DNA of 64,000 bases from CAZFLM01 sp964519955 (GTDB lineage: Bacteria; Armatimonadota; Chthonomonadetes; Chthonomonadales; CAJBBX01): the NCBI GenBank assembly GCA_964519955.1, contig CAZFLM010000010.1, positions 1-64,000 on the forward strand, given 5' to 3'. The position numbers and the translations under genes are program-made. The notes beneath the pieces were generated by a model. The model did no database searches and was not told the DNA's origin. It worked only from the letters and a program-made list of their open reading frames with translations. This document shows positions 8,204 to 17,205 of this stretch, piece after piece. Each line of letters starts with the position of its first letter. Positions within the stretch are counted from its first letter, which is position 1.

Positions 8204-9514
8204 TTGGAACCCACGCCCGACACAAGCACTCCTGCCGAATTCCCACGCAGAACCCTTGCGGCCATCATCGCGGTGGCCGGCCTCGCCGAACTCGCCTACA
8301 TGCTCGTCAACTTCTCGGCCATGCCCGTCTACTTCCGGGACAGCCTCCACTACGGCGAGTCGTCGCTGGGGCTCATCCTGGCAACGTTCCTCGTGTTCGA
8401 GGGCGGGATGCGCGGGCCGTTCGGCATTATGGGCGATCGGATCGGGCGCAAGTGGCTGATCATGGGCGGCCCGCTCATCAGCACGTTCACCTCGCTGCTG
8501 CTGATCCTGGTGCCAGGCAATGCATGGCCGCTTTTTGTGCTTCTCCGGGTTCTCGACGGCTGTGGCGCGGCCGCGCTCTGGCCGGCCACCTTCGCGATGA
8601 TCGCCGACGTCGCCCCCGTTGAACGCCGCTCCCAAGCGATGAGCCTCTTCAACGTGACTTACATGGGCAGCGTGGCGGTCGGCCCCTTCCTGGGCGGTAT
8701 CGCAAACGACCTGACGGGCTTCTTCGTGCGCCATCTGCCCAAGGCCCAGCAACTCCGCTACGACCCCTTGCAGGCCTCGTTCTATCTGGCGAGCGCGATC
8801 TTCTTCGTCGCGGTCGTCGTCGCCTTCTGGCGCATCCCGAACATTCCGCCACACCACCGGCGGGACGGCAACGAGGGCGAGCACGACGCCGGCTTCAGCT
8901 TCCCTGCGCTGATGGACTCGTTGAAGCGCATCCCGGCGATCCTGGCTACGGCGTTCGTCTGCTTCATGGGCATCGGCCTCGTCATGCTCATCATCAAGCT
9001 GTTCGCGAAGGATGAGCTGCACGTTTCCGAGACGGGCTACGGCACCCTCCTGATGGTGCCGGCGGCCATCATCGGCGCGGCGTCGGTTCCGCTGGGCACC
9101 ATCGGCGACCGGATCGGCAAGTCGCGCGCCTTTAAGCTCGGTCTCGCTCTGTGCGGCTTCTCGATGTGGGCGCTCGTGTTCACCGGCAACCAGATCGCGA
9201 TGGTGTTCGGCGGGTCGCTCATCGGCATCGGGTTCGTCATCGCCTTCCCCTCGTGGAACGCCTTCGTCAGCGAGTCGTGCAGCCCGGAGCAGCGAGGCGC
9301 AGTGATGGGAGCCGTCGGCACGGTGCAGAGCGCCGGCGCGATGATCGGAGCGCCCATCGGCGCCTCTCTCTATGAGCACGCGCACATCAACGTACCGTGG
9401 CTGCCGTGGCTCAACGCACACTACACCCCGTTCATCGGATGTGCCACGCTGCTGATGCTGGCCTGGATCCTCGCCCTCATCACCATCCGCGAACCACACA
9501 AAGCGACATCATGA
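8204..9514 (+). CDS. MFS transporter
   Basis: This 436-residue major facilitator permease has about 12 predicted membrane segments, with the long cytoplasmic loop near the middle rich in charge and His (HHRRDGNEGEHD). The MFS signature GDRIGRKW lies after the second helix, with a related GDRIGKS in the second half. The C-terminus ends in a short polar tail. It is most like drug or multi-solute exporters of the DHA1 type, but the substrate is not evident. The start is a TTG at 8204 with no strong ribosome site, and the next in-frame Met lies inside the first membrane helix. The last 4 nt overlap the exchanger gene, so the two are coupled. Confidence 0.82.
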   Translation: MEPTPDTSTPAEFPRRTLAAIIAVAGLAELAYMLVNFSAMPVYFRDSLHYGESSLGLILATFLVFEGGMRGPFGIMGDRIGRKWLIMGGPLISTFTSLLLILVPGNAWPLFVLLRVLDGCGAAALWPATFAMIADVAPVERRSQAMSLFNVTYMGSVAVGPFLGGIANDLTGFFVRHLPKAQQLRYDPLQASFYLASAIFFVAVVVAFWRIPNIPPHHRRDGNEGEHDAGFSFPALMDSLKRIPAILATAFVCFMGIGLVMLIIKLFAKDELHVSETGYGTLLMVPAAIIGAASVPLGTIGDRIGKSRAFKLGLALCGFSMWALVFTGNQIAMVFGGSLIGIGFVIAFPSWNAFVSESCSPEQRGAVMGAVGTVQSAGAMIGAPIGASLYEHAHINVPWLPWLNAHYTPFIGCATLLMLAWILALITIREPHKATS

Positions 9515-10518
9515 CATCCTGGGCTTACCTGATCGGCAGCCTCGCAGTGATCCTGCTCGGCTGTGACCTCTTCACCAACGCCATTGAATGGGCCGGCCGC
9601 AGGCTGCGCATCTCCGAGGGCGCCGTCGGCAGCGTCCTGGCAGCCGTGGGCACCTGCTTGCCGGAGACCCTCGTCGCCATCCTGGCCACGATCTTCGGTG
9701 CGAGGAGCGGCTCCGGCGACGCCATCGGCATCGGCGCGATCCTCGGCGCCCCGCTCATGCTCTCGACGCTCGCGTTCTTCGTCACAGGCGCCGCGGTAGT
9801 ATCCTTCACCGCCACGCGCCGGCGCACGGTCGAGATGCGGGCCAGCCATCGCGTCATCGGGCGCGACCTGCGCTACTTCTTCCTCGTGTTCGGCATCTCC
9901 GGCGCCGCCGGCCTCGTGCACAGCGCGATCCTCCACTATGTGGTGGCCGCCGCCCTCGTGGTGCTCTACGGCCTGTACGTAAGGCGCACGTTCGCCGATC
10001 ACCACGGCCCGAAGGACGAGGCCGAGGAGGAGTTGGGCCCGCTGCGCCTCTTCCGCTCGCACGACACGCCGCGCCTCCGGTTCATCGCCTTCCAGCTCGC
10101 CCTGGGCCTCGGAGCGCTGGTCGGCGGCGCCCACTTCTTCGTGGAGAACCTGACGCACGTCGGCCATGCGCTCGGCGTACCCCTGCTGGTGCTCTCGCTC
10201 ATCCTCACGCCCATCGCGACGGAGCTGCCCGAGAAGATGAACTCCGTCCTGTGGGTCCGCAACCGCAAGGACACGCTCGCGCTGGGCAACATCAGCGGCG
10301 CGATGGTCTTCCAGAGCAGCATCCCCACGTCGATCGGCATGCTCTTCACGGACTGGGTGCTCGACCCGCAGGCGCTCGCGTGCATCGTGGTCGCGATGGG
10401 TTCGACCGCCGTGGTCTGGTGCGAGATGATGTGGCGCAAGCGCATGTCGGCCTACTCGCTCCTGGTCGGCGGCCTCTTCTACGTCGTCTACCTCCTCTGG
10501 ATCTTCCGCTGGATGTAG
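9511..10518 (+). CDS. CaCA-family Na+/Ca2+ (cation) exchanger
   Basis: This 335-residue membrane protein has two inverted alpha-repeats typical of the cation/Ca2+ antiporter family. The first is GSVLAAVGTCLPETLVAI (about 36-53) and the second includes SLILTPIATELPEKMNSV. The acidic residues in LPET and LPEK sit where ions bind in the NCX fold. About ten membrane helices are separated by a hydrophilic cytoplasmic loop (RRTFADHHGPKDEAEEE). It probably exports Ca2+ or a related cation in exchange for Na+ or H+. The ATG at 9511 overlaps the MFS stop as ATGA. A strong terminator starts right at its stop codon. Confidence 0.84.
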   Translation: MTSWAYLIGSLAVILLGCDLFTNAIEWAGRRLRISEGAVGSVLAAVGTCLPETLVAILATIFGARSGSGDAIGIGAILGAPLMLSTLAFFVTGAAVVSFTATRRRTVEMRASHRVIGRDLRYFFLVFGISGAAGLVHSAILHYVVAAALVVLYGLYVRRTFADHHGPKDEAEEELGPLRLFRSHDTPRLRFIAFQLALGLGALVGGAHFFVENLTHVGHALGVPLLVLSLILTPIATELPEKMNSVLWVRNRKDTLALGNISGAMVFQSSIPTSIGMLFTDWVLDPQALACIVVAMGSTAVVWCEMMWRKRMSAYSLLVGGLFYVVYLLWIFRWM

Positions 10519-10557
10519 AAACAGGGCGGAGCGCTGAGCGCCCCGCCCTGTTTGGTT
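10519..10557. terminator. Bidirectional intrinsic terminator
   Basis: AAACAGGGCGG (10519-10529) pairs with CCGCCCTGTTT (10543-10553), with an inner GCGC/GCGC pairing. A-rich and T-rich flanks lie on both sides (ends TTTGGTTCT), so it can stop the plus-strand exchanger mRNA and the minus-strand gene ending at 10577. Confidence 0.85.
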
Positions 10558-10576
10558 CTGATCCCCCCTGCCGCGC

Positions 10577-11653
10577 TCAGCCCCCGACCGCGTCGAAGTG
10601 CCGCTCCATGAACCCCAGGAACGCGATGATGCCGTCGACACGATCCTGGTTGAGCGAACTCCAGCAGTAGGAGTAGCCGGGGAACAGCGGGCACAGGGCG
10701 CGCCGCTCGCCACGGTGCTCGACGACGATGTCGTAGCGCTGCGGCTGACCGGGACGGCCCTTGTTCCTCTGGATGCAGTAGTCACACCCATCGCAGTGCT
10801 TGGTATGCGCCACGACGAAGTCCTGCAGCTTCCCATCCATCGCGCCGAACTGCGGCAGCAGCTCGCGCATCCCCAGGATCCGGATGCCGAAGCACTGGGG
10901 AGTCTGCACGAGCGGGTCGTAATGCGCGTGGACGCCGGCGTAGTGGTGGCCGTAGAGGTAGTTGCCGACCGGCCCTGCCGGGTCACCGTGGCACCGCACG
11001 TAGTCCAAGCTGATCTGGCCCTCGCAGCAATCGAGCCGCAGGTACCCGTTGGACAGCAGGTAGCCCTCCAGGCGGTCGAAGGCGGCTTCGTCGCCGGCCA
11101 GGCGGCGAAAGATGGCGCTCGTGTACGCATACTCCGGATCGAACAGGCACCGCGAGAAGGCCAGGAGCGACGCGTCGGGTCGCGCCGCCATCCAGTGCCA
11201 GGCTTCCGCCATCTCCGGGAACTGCGGATGGCGCAGGGAGGCCGCGTCGATCTGCAGGCCGAGAGCCGCCATGAGCGCGCGATGCTTCTTGGGCGCCGGC
11301 GGCGGGCTGCCGAAGACCAGGGAGCCGTCCGCGGGCTTGCCCTCGCCCCCGAGCGCGAACAGCGTGCCCAGGAACGCGTCGACCGTCTTGAGGACCTTGC
11401 GCATGTCGCCGACGAGGCGCGGCTTGCCGTAGGAGCTCTTGTTGAACCGGTTGGGGTGCGCGTCGTCCGGGTGCAGCTCGGCGAACAGCATTCCCGGGTC
11501 ATCGCGGAGGGTGCGGTATGTGCCCTCCATGAAGCCGTGGAGCTGCCGCTGCGACTCCTCCGACACCTCCGCTCCGCACGCAGGCACGAACGGAGCGAGG
11601 GTGTCGAGGTAGGTGCTGATCATCCGCTGTTCGAGGCTCTGGTAGGTCGACAA
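10577..11653 (-). CDS. Uncharacterised protein with CxxC motif
   Basis: About 358 residues, cytoplasmic, with no signal or membrane segment. I do not recognise a named family. Visible features are a conserved-looking C-terminal block with HTKHCDGCDYCIQ, a metal-site-like cluster of His and three Cys, followed by CPLFPGYSYCWSSL. More Cys and His appear in LDCCEGQISLDYVRCHGD and NYLYGHHYAGVHAHYD. This density of Cys/His suggests metal binding or a fold stabilised by zinc. The start is set at a TTG behind ACAGGGGGGTGCC; a GTG at 11686 in the same frame has no ribosome site. It converges on the exchanger gene and shares the terminator at 10519-10557. It lies downstream of the epimerase gene on the same strand with a 57-nt spacer. 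Confidence 0.7.
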   Translation of the reverse strand: MSTYQSLEQRMISTYLDTLAPFVPACGAEVSEESQRQLHGFMEGTYRTLRDDPGMLFAELHPDDAHPNRFNKSSYGKPRLVGDMRKVLKTVDAFLGTLFALGGEGKPADGSLVFGSPPPAPKKHRALMAALGLQIDAASLRHPQFPEMAEAWHWMAARPDASLLAFSRCLFDPEYAYTSAIFRRLAGDEAAFDRLEGYLLSNGYLRLDCCEGQISLDYVRCHGDPAGPVGNYLYGHHYAGVHAHYDPLVQTPQCFGIRILGMRELLPQFGAMDGKLQDFVVAHTKHCDGCDYCIQRNKGRPGQPQRYDIVVEHRGERRALCPLFPGYSYCWSSLNQDRVDGIIAFLGFMERHFDAVGG

Positions 11654-11710
11654 GGCACCCCCCTGTCCCCATATTCCGGCCGCCACGGGCCAGATGGAGG
11701 CATCCCGATG

Positions 11711-12523
11711 CTACCCGAACACCGCCTTCAGCGCCTCGGCGATGTGCTTCAGTCCCAGCTCGGGATGCACGCGGTAGCCGTCGACCTCGGCGGTGATGGG
11801 ACCGGTGTAGCCCACCTCGTCGAGCGCGGCGCGGACCTCGGCCCACGGCACATCGCCCTGCAGCGGGTTGCAGAAGGCGGTGATGTTGCCGATGCCGCAC
11901 TTGAAGTCCTTCACGTGCACCTTCTTGATGCGCTGGCCCAGGATGCGGACCCAGTGCTGCGGGAAGCCGAACACCAGCACGTTGCCCGCGTCGAAGTACG
12001 CCTGCACGAACGGGCTGCCGATCTCGTCCACGAAGCGCGCCATCTCCATCGGCGAGAGCAGGAACTTGTTCCACACGTTCTCGACGCCGATGACCACACC
12101 CGCGTCCTTCGCGTCCGAAGCCAGGTCGTTCAGCGCGTCCTGCGCCCGCGAGTAGGCCACGTCGTACTGGACATCCGGCGAGACGCCGCCCGGCACGCAG
12201 AGCACCGTGTCGGCGCCCATCCACGTCGCCGCACGAAGCAGGGCCCGCATCAGGTCCTTCCCCTTGGCGACGACGGCGGGGTCGGGCGAGGTGAGCGGGT
12301 AGGCCCAGCCGAGGCCGTTGGAGAGGCTCGGCGTGCCGATGCCCAGGTCGCGCGCGACGCCGGCGATGCGGCGCACTTCGGCCTCGGGCGTCGTGGGCGT
12401 CAGGTAGCCCTCCTCCGCCATGTTGATCTCGATCGTCTCGAAGCCGGCTGCCTTGGCTTCGCGGAGGCACCGGTCGATGTCCCAGTCCCCCGGCATGGTC
12501 CAGCGGTTGATCCCTATCTGCAT
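11711..12523 (-). CDS. Sugar phosphate isomerase/epimerase (TIM barrel)
   Basis: This 270-residue protein of the xylose-isomerase-like TIM-barrel (AP-endonuclease 2) superfamily resembles inosose dehydratases, tagatose/psicose 3-epimerases and IolE/IolI proteins. It starts MQIGINRWTMPGDW. The metal-binding positions can be read in IGVENVWNKFLLS (Glu), FDAGNVL (Asp), KKVHVKDFK (His) and the late TAEVDGY (Glu). It likely isomerises or epimerises a keto-sugar with a divalent metal. The ATG at 12523 follows GGGAGGATACCG. The in-frame extension upstream would run into the divergent promoter region. The divergent PmoA-like gene may act on the same substrate. Confidence 0.85.
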   Translation of the reverse strand: MQIGINRWTMPGDWDIDRCLREAKAAGFETIEINMAEEGYLTPTTPEAEVRRIAGVARDLGIGTPSLSNGLGWAYPLTSPDPAVVAKGKDLMRALLRAATWMGADTVLCVPGGVSPDVQYDVAYSRAQDALNDLASDAKDAGVVIGVENVWNKFLLSPMEMARFVDEIGSPFVQAYFDAGNVLVFGFPQHWVRILGQRIKKVHVKDFKCGIGNITAFCNPLQGDVPWAEVRAALDEVGYTGPITAEVDGYRVHPELGLKHIAEALKAVFG

Positions 12524-12743
12524 CGGTATCCTCCCGTACGCTCTGTTTGGTGTGCCGCAGTGGCGTTCCCCGCTTCCGCCATCGGGCAGCGGATTCCTGC
12601 ATGATCGGCCACGTTCACAGGAGGCGCGCGCGGCGGCGTCGAATGGGAAGAAGGTTGGGTGGGTGCGATGCCGCCGGGGGCGGCGGCGGTCCATGGTGGA
12701 CGCTCACCGAACCCACCAGCACTCTCCTCAGGAGACGATCGAC

Positions 12744-13859
12744 ATGGCCAAGTCCATCACCATACACGCCGGGCGGCACCCGCGCGTGCTCTGCCCGATC
12801 GAGACCGAGTGGCCCGGCGGCGACGCGCCCGACCTGCTGGCGGGCGGCGGCGAACTCATCCCCGTGCAGCGCGACGGCGACCGTGTCCGCTTTCTGCTGC
12901 CACGCCTCGCAGCCGGCGAGAGCGTCACGCTGACGCCTGCCGCCGCGGTCGCTCCCCCACCCCAGGTTGCGCTCGCCGACACGGGCGCCGGCATCGACGT
13001 GCAGCTCCCGGACGGTGCGTTGACAACCTACCGCTACGCGGGCAACCCGGCGCGGCCGTGCTTCTATCCGGTGCTCGCGCCGGGCGGCGTCCAGATCACC
13101 CGCAACTGGCCGCTGCGCGACGACGTGCCGGACGAGACTTCGGACCACCCGCACCAGCGCTCGATGTGGATCGCCTACGGCAACGTGAACGGCGTCGACA
13201 ACTGGAGCCAGGAGACCGGGCACGGTTTCACGATGCACCGGTCCGTCGACGAGCTGGTCTCCGGCCCCGTGTTCGGTCGGTTCGCCACGACGAGCGAGTG
13301 GACCGACCAGGCGGGCGCAGTGCTGCTCACGCAGAAGCTCATCGCGACCTTCTGGCGAGGCAACGAGGCGCTGCGCCCGATGGACTTCGACATCACGCTC
13401 GCCGCCCCGGCTGACCTGGCCGTCACGCTCGGCGACACGAAGGAGGGCGGCATCATCGCCGTCCGCGTCGCCAGCTCGATGGACGTGGTGCGCGGCGGCC
13501 GCATCGAGAACGCGTTCGGCGGCATCGACGAGGACGAGACCTGGGGCAAGGCGGCGCACTGGTGCGATTACTCCGGCCTGGTGGACGGCCGGCACGTCGG
13601 CGTCGCGGTGATGGACCATCCCGACTCGTTCCGCTACCCGACCTACTGGCACGTGCGCAACTACGGCCTCATGACGGCGAACCCGTTCGCGCTGAACGAC
13701 TACACCGGCGGCGCGAAGAACGGCACGTACCGCATGACCGCCGGCGAGAGCATCCGGTTCCGCTACCGCGTGCTGCTGCACACCGGCGATGCGGGCCAGG
13801 CCGACGTTCGATCCGCATACCTCGGCTTCGTATCGCCGCCCAAGGTCGAGGTGGCGTAG
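12744..13859 (+). CDS. PmoA-like (DUF6807) family protein
   Basis: This 371-residue protein resembles the family annotated as methane oxygenase PmoA by historical error, found next to sugar-catabolic genes. It has an N-terminal beta domain, then a jelly-roll or galactose-mutarotase-like beta-rich region with DHPHQRSMWIAYGNVNGVD (His residues near 145), FWRGNEALRPMDF and DHPDSFRYPTYWHVRNYGLM. His and Glu in these motifs suggest a carbohydrate-binding cleft. There is no signal peptide or membrane segment, which rules out real PmoA. The ATG at 12744 follows CAGGAGACGATCGAC. The next gene starts 2 nt after its stop. The role is unknown; a periplasmic or cytoplasmic sugar-processing role is inferred. 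Confidence 0.8.
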   Translation: MAKSITIHAGRHPRVLCPIETEWPGGDAPDLLAGGGELIPVQRDGDRVRFLLPRLAAGESVTLTPAAAVAPPPQVALADTGAGIDVQLPDGALTTYRYAGNPARPCFYPVLAPGGVQITRNWPLRDDVPDETSDHPHQRSMWIAYGNVNGVDNWSQETGHGFTMHRSVDELVSGPVFGRFATTSEWTDQAGAVLLTQKLIATFWRGNEALRPMDFDITLAAPADLAVTLGDTKEGGIIAVRVASSMDVVRGGRIENAFGGIDEDETWGKAAHWCDYSGLVDGRHVGVAVMDHPDSFRYPTYWHVRNYGLMTANPFALNDYTGGAKNGTYRMTAGESIRFRYRVLLHTGDAGQADVRSAYLGFVSPPKVEVA

Positions 13860-13861
13860 CC

Positions 13862-14161
13862 GTGCGCGTCCGGGTGACCTACAAGTCCGGCGACCTGGCC
13901 ATCGACGAGGTGGTGCAGGCAGCCGACGCCGACGGGATCGTGCGCCTCGCCCAGCAGCGCGTTGCGGCGAAGACCAACTTCCTCGTGCGCCTGTTCATCA
14001 ACTCGCTCACGCCGCTGCAGTTCGCCTGCGAGGTTGTCAGGCGCTACAACGAAGCGACCCGCAGCGCGGTGCCCCAGCCGCGGAGCTGCCAGGAGTTCAT
14101 CGACCTGGCTGCGGCTGCCGGCATCGCGACCATCCTGCCCGAAGAAGGAAAGCCTGCCTGA
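13862..14161 (+). CDS. Small conserved-looking protein of unknown function
   Basis: 99 residues from a GTG at 13862, two bases after the previous stop, ending one base into the next start (TGATG). It begins VRVRVTYKSGDLAIDEVVQA, a beta-alpha pattern, and continues with an amphipathic helix rich in Leu/Phe (FLVRLFINSLTPLQFACEVV). The tight packing on both sides and the low-complexity-free sequence favour a real gene. I do not recognise the family. Confidence 0.6.
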   Translation: MRVRVTYKSGDLAIDEVVQAADADGIVRLAQQRVAAKTNFLVRLFINSLTPLQFACEVVRRYNEATRSAVPQPRSCQEFIDLAAAAGIATILPEEGKPA

Positions 14162-17100
14162 TGCTCGTCCTGCTCCCTCCCGCACAAGCGCCGGCGCCCG
14201 CCACGGTGACGCTGACGCAGCGCTTCTCTGCCGGCACCCCCGCCGAGGCCGCGGCGCTGGCGCCCGAAACCACGTCGACGATCCGCGACGGCGCCCGCGT
14301 CGCCGAGCCCGGCCAGTCGTGGACGTACCAGTTCGTCCTACCCCGCGGCGCCCGCGTGACGATGCGCTACAGCGGCGACGGCGCGCCCGAGGTCACCGTC
14401 GCGCGCCCGGACGGGAAGCCCAACGCGGCAGCCCACTCGTCGGAGGGCGCGGTCCGCCTCGTGCGGACCACTGCGCCGGCCGACCTGCCGGTGGGTGGAG
14501 CGCTCCGCTTCACCTTCCGTTCCGTCGACGGCATCGTCTCGGTGCGCGAAGTGGTGCTCTCCGCCCAACTGCCGGACGCGAACGGCGATGGGATGCCGGA
14601 CGCCATCGCCGGGTGGATGGGCGTGCCGAAGGGCGGCTCCCCGACGATGGCGCCGCGCCCCGCGCTCCCGCACACGAGCTTCCAGACGGGCGAGCGGTTC
14701 GACCCGGGCATCGGCGTGCACACCGACGCGGTCCTGGTCTACTCCTCGGATCCGCAGGTCTACGCCGGGTGGGCGGACAAGGGCTACGTGCTGCAGACGA
14801 TGGGTGGGTTCCGCGAGGGGCCGGAGTACCTGAAGCAGTTCCCGGACGAGGTGCAGCGCGACGGCAACGGCAACCCGATCGTCATCGGTGGTTCCAGCTA
14901 CTACATGCTGCCGACGCCGCACCGCAACGACGTCTCGAAGCAGTACTACCAGGCAGCCATCGCGGCGGGCTCGACGGCCATCTGCCCCGAGGAGCCCGAG
15001 ATCATGACCTCGGCGGGCTACGAGGAGCCCTTCAAGCAGGAGTGGCAGGTCCGGTACGGGAGCGCCTGGCAGCCGCCGCACAGCAGCATCGACGCCCGCT
15101 ACCACGCGGAGCAACTCAAGGGCTTCCTCACCGCCCGCCAGATTGGCGCGATCCTGGACGACGCCCGCGACAAGGCGCCGAATGTCACGCGCATGGTCGC
15201 GGTCCACAGCCCCATCACGTACTACCACTGGGGCATCCCGGTGCCGCACGCCGCTCTGTTCGGGCTCGCGTCGCTGCAGGAGGTCATCGCGCAGGTGTGG
15301 ACCGGCACGGCGCGCACGGCGGCTCGCGCGGCGGGGGTTCGCGAGGAGCGCACGTTCGAGATCGGCTACCTGGAGTACTCCAGCCTACTGCAGCTCGCGC
15401 GGGGCACCGGCAAGCGCCTCTGGTTCCTGATGGACCCGGTCGAGGACAACCCGGACCGCCCGATGGAAGACTACCGCGTGAACTACGAGCAGACCCTCCT
15501 GGCCGCGCTCATGTTCCCGCAGGTGGACCGCTACGAGGTGATGCCCTGGCCGCAGCGCATCTACGGCCGCGTGCCCCCGGAGTACGCCACGGTCGTGAAC
15601 ACGGTGGTGGGCACGCTCTCCGACCTGTGGCAGTACACGGACAGCGCGGTCGACGCCGGGAGCGAGGGAATCGGCACGTTCGTTGCGGACAGCATGGGCT
15701 GGCAGCGCGGGGCCCCGGCCCCGAGCGACATGGACGGGTTCTACGGGCTCTGCCTGCCGCTGGTCCTCCACGGCATTCCGGCGCAGGTCCTCTCGCTCGA
15801 CCGCCTCGCGACGCCTGGCTACCTGACCGGCCAGAAGACGCTGCTGCTGTCGTACGACCACCTGAAGCCCGCTGCGCCGGATGCGAACAAGGCGCTGGCG
15901 GACTGGGTGCGGCGCGGCGGGTCCCTGGTGGTGTTCGGCGGGACAGACGCCTACGACGCGGTGGCCGACTCGTGGTGGCGAAAGGCCGGCCTCGTGTCGC
16001 CGCTGGACGACCTGTTCGCGCAGCTCGGTCTGGCCACGAAGCGCGGCCCCGCGCCGCAGTACCCCGAGCCCGTCACGAAGTGGACCGAGCTGCTGCGCGG
16101 CGACGGCGCTGAGCACAGCCTGACCAATCGCAAGCGCTACACGATGGACCTGTCGCGCATCTCCGCGCAGACGGGCAGCGTGGCGGTGCGCTTCCGCGAT
16201 GCTTCGGAGCAGGACGGCTGGGGCCCGTACGTTACCACGATCGAGCTGCGGATCGACGGCAAGATCGCGGCGGCGTTCAGCGCGGGCTCCGATCTCGAGA
16301 CCCGGTTCCTGGTGGACGATACCGGCAGCCAGATCTCCGGCCCGGCGCGCTTCGCCGACGGAACGAACTACTGGATCTACCGTTTCGACAACCTGCCGAA
16401 GGACAAGCCGGTCACGCTGACGGTGGACATGGGCAACGGATTCCTGGTGGAGGCAGGCCCCGCGCCGGCGCCGCCCATCAGCATCGAGGCCGCGTTCGCC
16501 GACCCGGCACCACGCCTGGCCAAGCTGCGGCTGCAGCGCAAGTACCCGCTGACCTCGTACTCCCTACCGGATGGCGCCACTCCGCTCTACAAGCTGGCCG
16601 GCGCCACGCCGCTCGTGTGGGAGGCGAAGTCCGGCGCGGGCACGGTGACGTACGTCGGCATCGCGCCGGGCTACGTGACCGCGACCGACCAGACGAGCCG
16701 CTGGCTGCGATGGCTGGTCAAGCGCGCGTACCAGGCGGCAGGCGGCACCTACAAGGAGTCGGGCTCCTTCGTCGCGAAGCGCGGCCCCTTCGTCGGCGTC
16801 CGGGCGCTGGCACAGGAGGAGTCGCTCGATGGGCGCTACGTCGACCTGCTCGATTCGTCGCTGCCCGTCGTCGAGGACCCGACCGTGGCGCCGCGAGGGC
16901 GCGGGCTGTACATGAAGGCCGGCTCGACGAAGGGCGCCCCGCGCGTCATCGCGGTCTCGGGCCGGCTGCGGGCGCGCACCGAGCAAACCGGCGCGACGGG
17001 GTTCTTCGTCCAAGCCCCCTCTCGGACGCAGGGCGCGGCCCGGCTGTTCGCGGGCGGCAAGTCGGTTGCGTCGGCGGCCGGGTTCACCGCGTGGGGCCAG

Positions 17101-17196
17101 CCGATCGCCGTGAAGACGAGCGCCAACGGCTCCACTGTGCTGGTTCGCTATCCCAACGACGTCGACGGCGTCGCCGTGCGTATCACCTGGAAGTAG
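14161..17196 (+). CDS. Large beta-rich protein of unknown function, probably a glycosidase-like enzyme
   Basis: 1,011 residues. The extreme N-terminus is short and hydrophobic (LVLLPPAQA), a weak export signal. Residues about 20-135 look like a beta-sandwich. A calcium-type DANGDGMPD motif follows. The middle (about 185-560) has a TIM-barrel-like pattern with acidic clusters such as ICPEEPEIMTSAGYEE and WFLMDPVEDNPDRP. Next comes a Rossmann-like segment resembling the glutamine-amidotransferase-type domains found in glycosidases (KTLLLSYDHLKPAAPD, GGSLVVFGGTDAYD). The last 350 residues are beta-sandwich repeats. This order resembles large multi-domain glycoside hydrolases, but I cannot assign a family or catalytic residues. 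Its start overlaps the preceding small gene's stop, and a DUF3748 gene follows. Confidence 0.6.
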   Translation: MLVLLPPAQAPAPATVTLTQRFSAGTPAEAAALAPETTSTIRDGARVAEPGQSWTYQFVLPRGARVTMRYSGDGAPEVTVARPDGKPNAAAHSSEGAVRLVRTTAPADLPVGGALRFTFRSVDGIVSVREVVLSAQLPDANGDGMPDAIAGWMGVPKGGSPTMAPRPALPHTSFQTGERFDPGIGVHTDAVLVYSSDPQVYAGWADKGYVLQTMGGFREGPEYLKQFPDEVQRDGNGNPIVIGGSSYYMLPTPHRNDVSKQYYQAAIAAGSTAICPEEPEIMTSAGYEEPFKQEWQVRYGSAWQPPHSSIDARYHAEQLKGFLTARQIGAILDDARDKAPNVTRMVAVHSPITYYHWGIPVPHAALFGLASLQEVIAQVWTGTARTAARAAGVREERTFEIGYLEYSSLLQLARGTGKRLWFLMDPVEDNPDRPMEDYRVNYEQTLLAALMFPQVDRYEVMPWPQRIYGRVPPEYATVVNTVVGTLSDLWQYTDSAVDAGSEGIGTFVADSMGWQRGAPAPSDMDGFYGLCLPLVLHGIPAQVLSLDRLATPGYLTGQKTLLLSYDHLKPAAPDANKALADWVRRGGSLVVFGGTDAYDAVADSWWRKAGLVSPLDDLFAQLGLATKRGPAPQYPEPVTKWTELLRGDGAEHSLTNRKRYTMDLSRISAQTGSVAVRFRDASEQDGWGPYVTTIELRIDGKIAAAFSAGSDLETRFLVDDTGSQISGPARFADGTNYWIYRFDNLPKDKPVTLTVDMGNGFLVEAGPAPAPPISIEAAFADPAPRLAKLRLQRKYPLTSYSLPDGATPLYKLAGATPLVWEAKSGAGTVTYVGIAPGYVTATDQTSRWLRWLVKRAYQAAGGTYKESGSFVAKRGPFVGVRALAQEESLDGRYVDLLDSSLPVVEDPTVAPRGRGLYMKAGSTKGAPRVIAVSGRLRARTEQTGATGFFVQAPSRTQGAARLFAGGKSVASAAGFTAWGQPIAVKTSANGSTVLVRYPNDVDGVAVRITWK

Positions 17197-17205
17197 GAGG
17201 TCGCG

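Noticed and set aside
12744..13859. Methane monooxygenase subunit (from the PmoA family label)
   Set aside because: There are no membrane helices or copper-site residues; the family name is a known mislabel.
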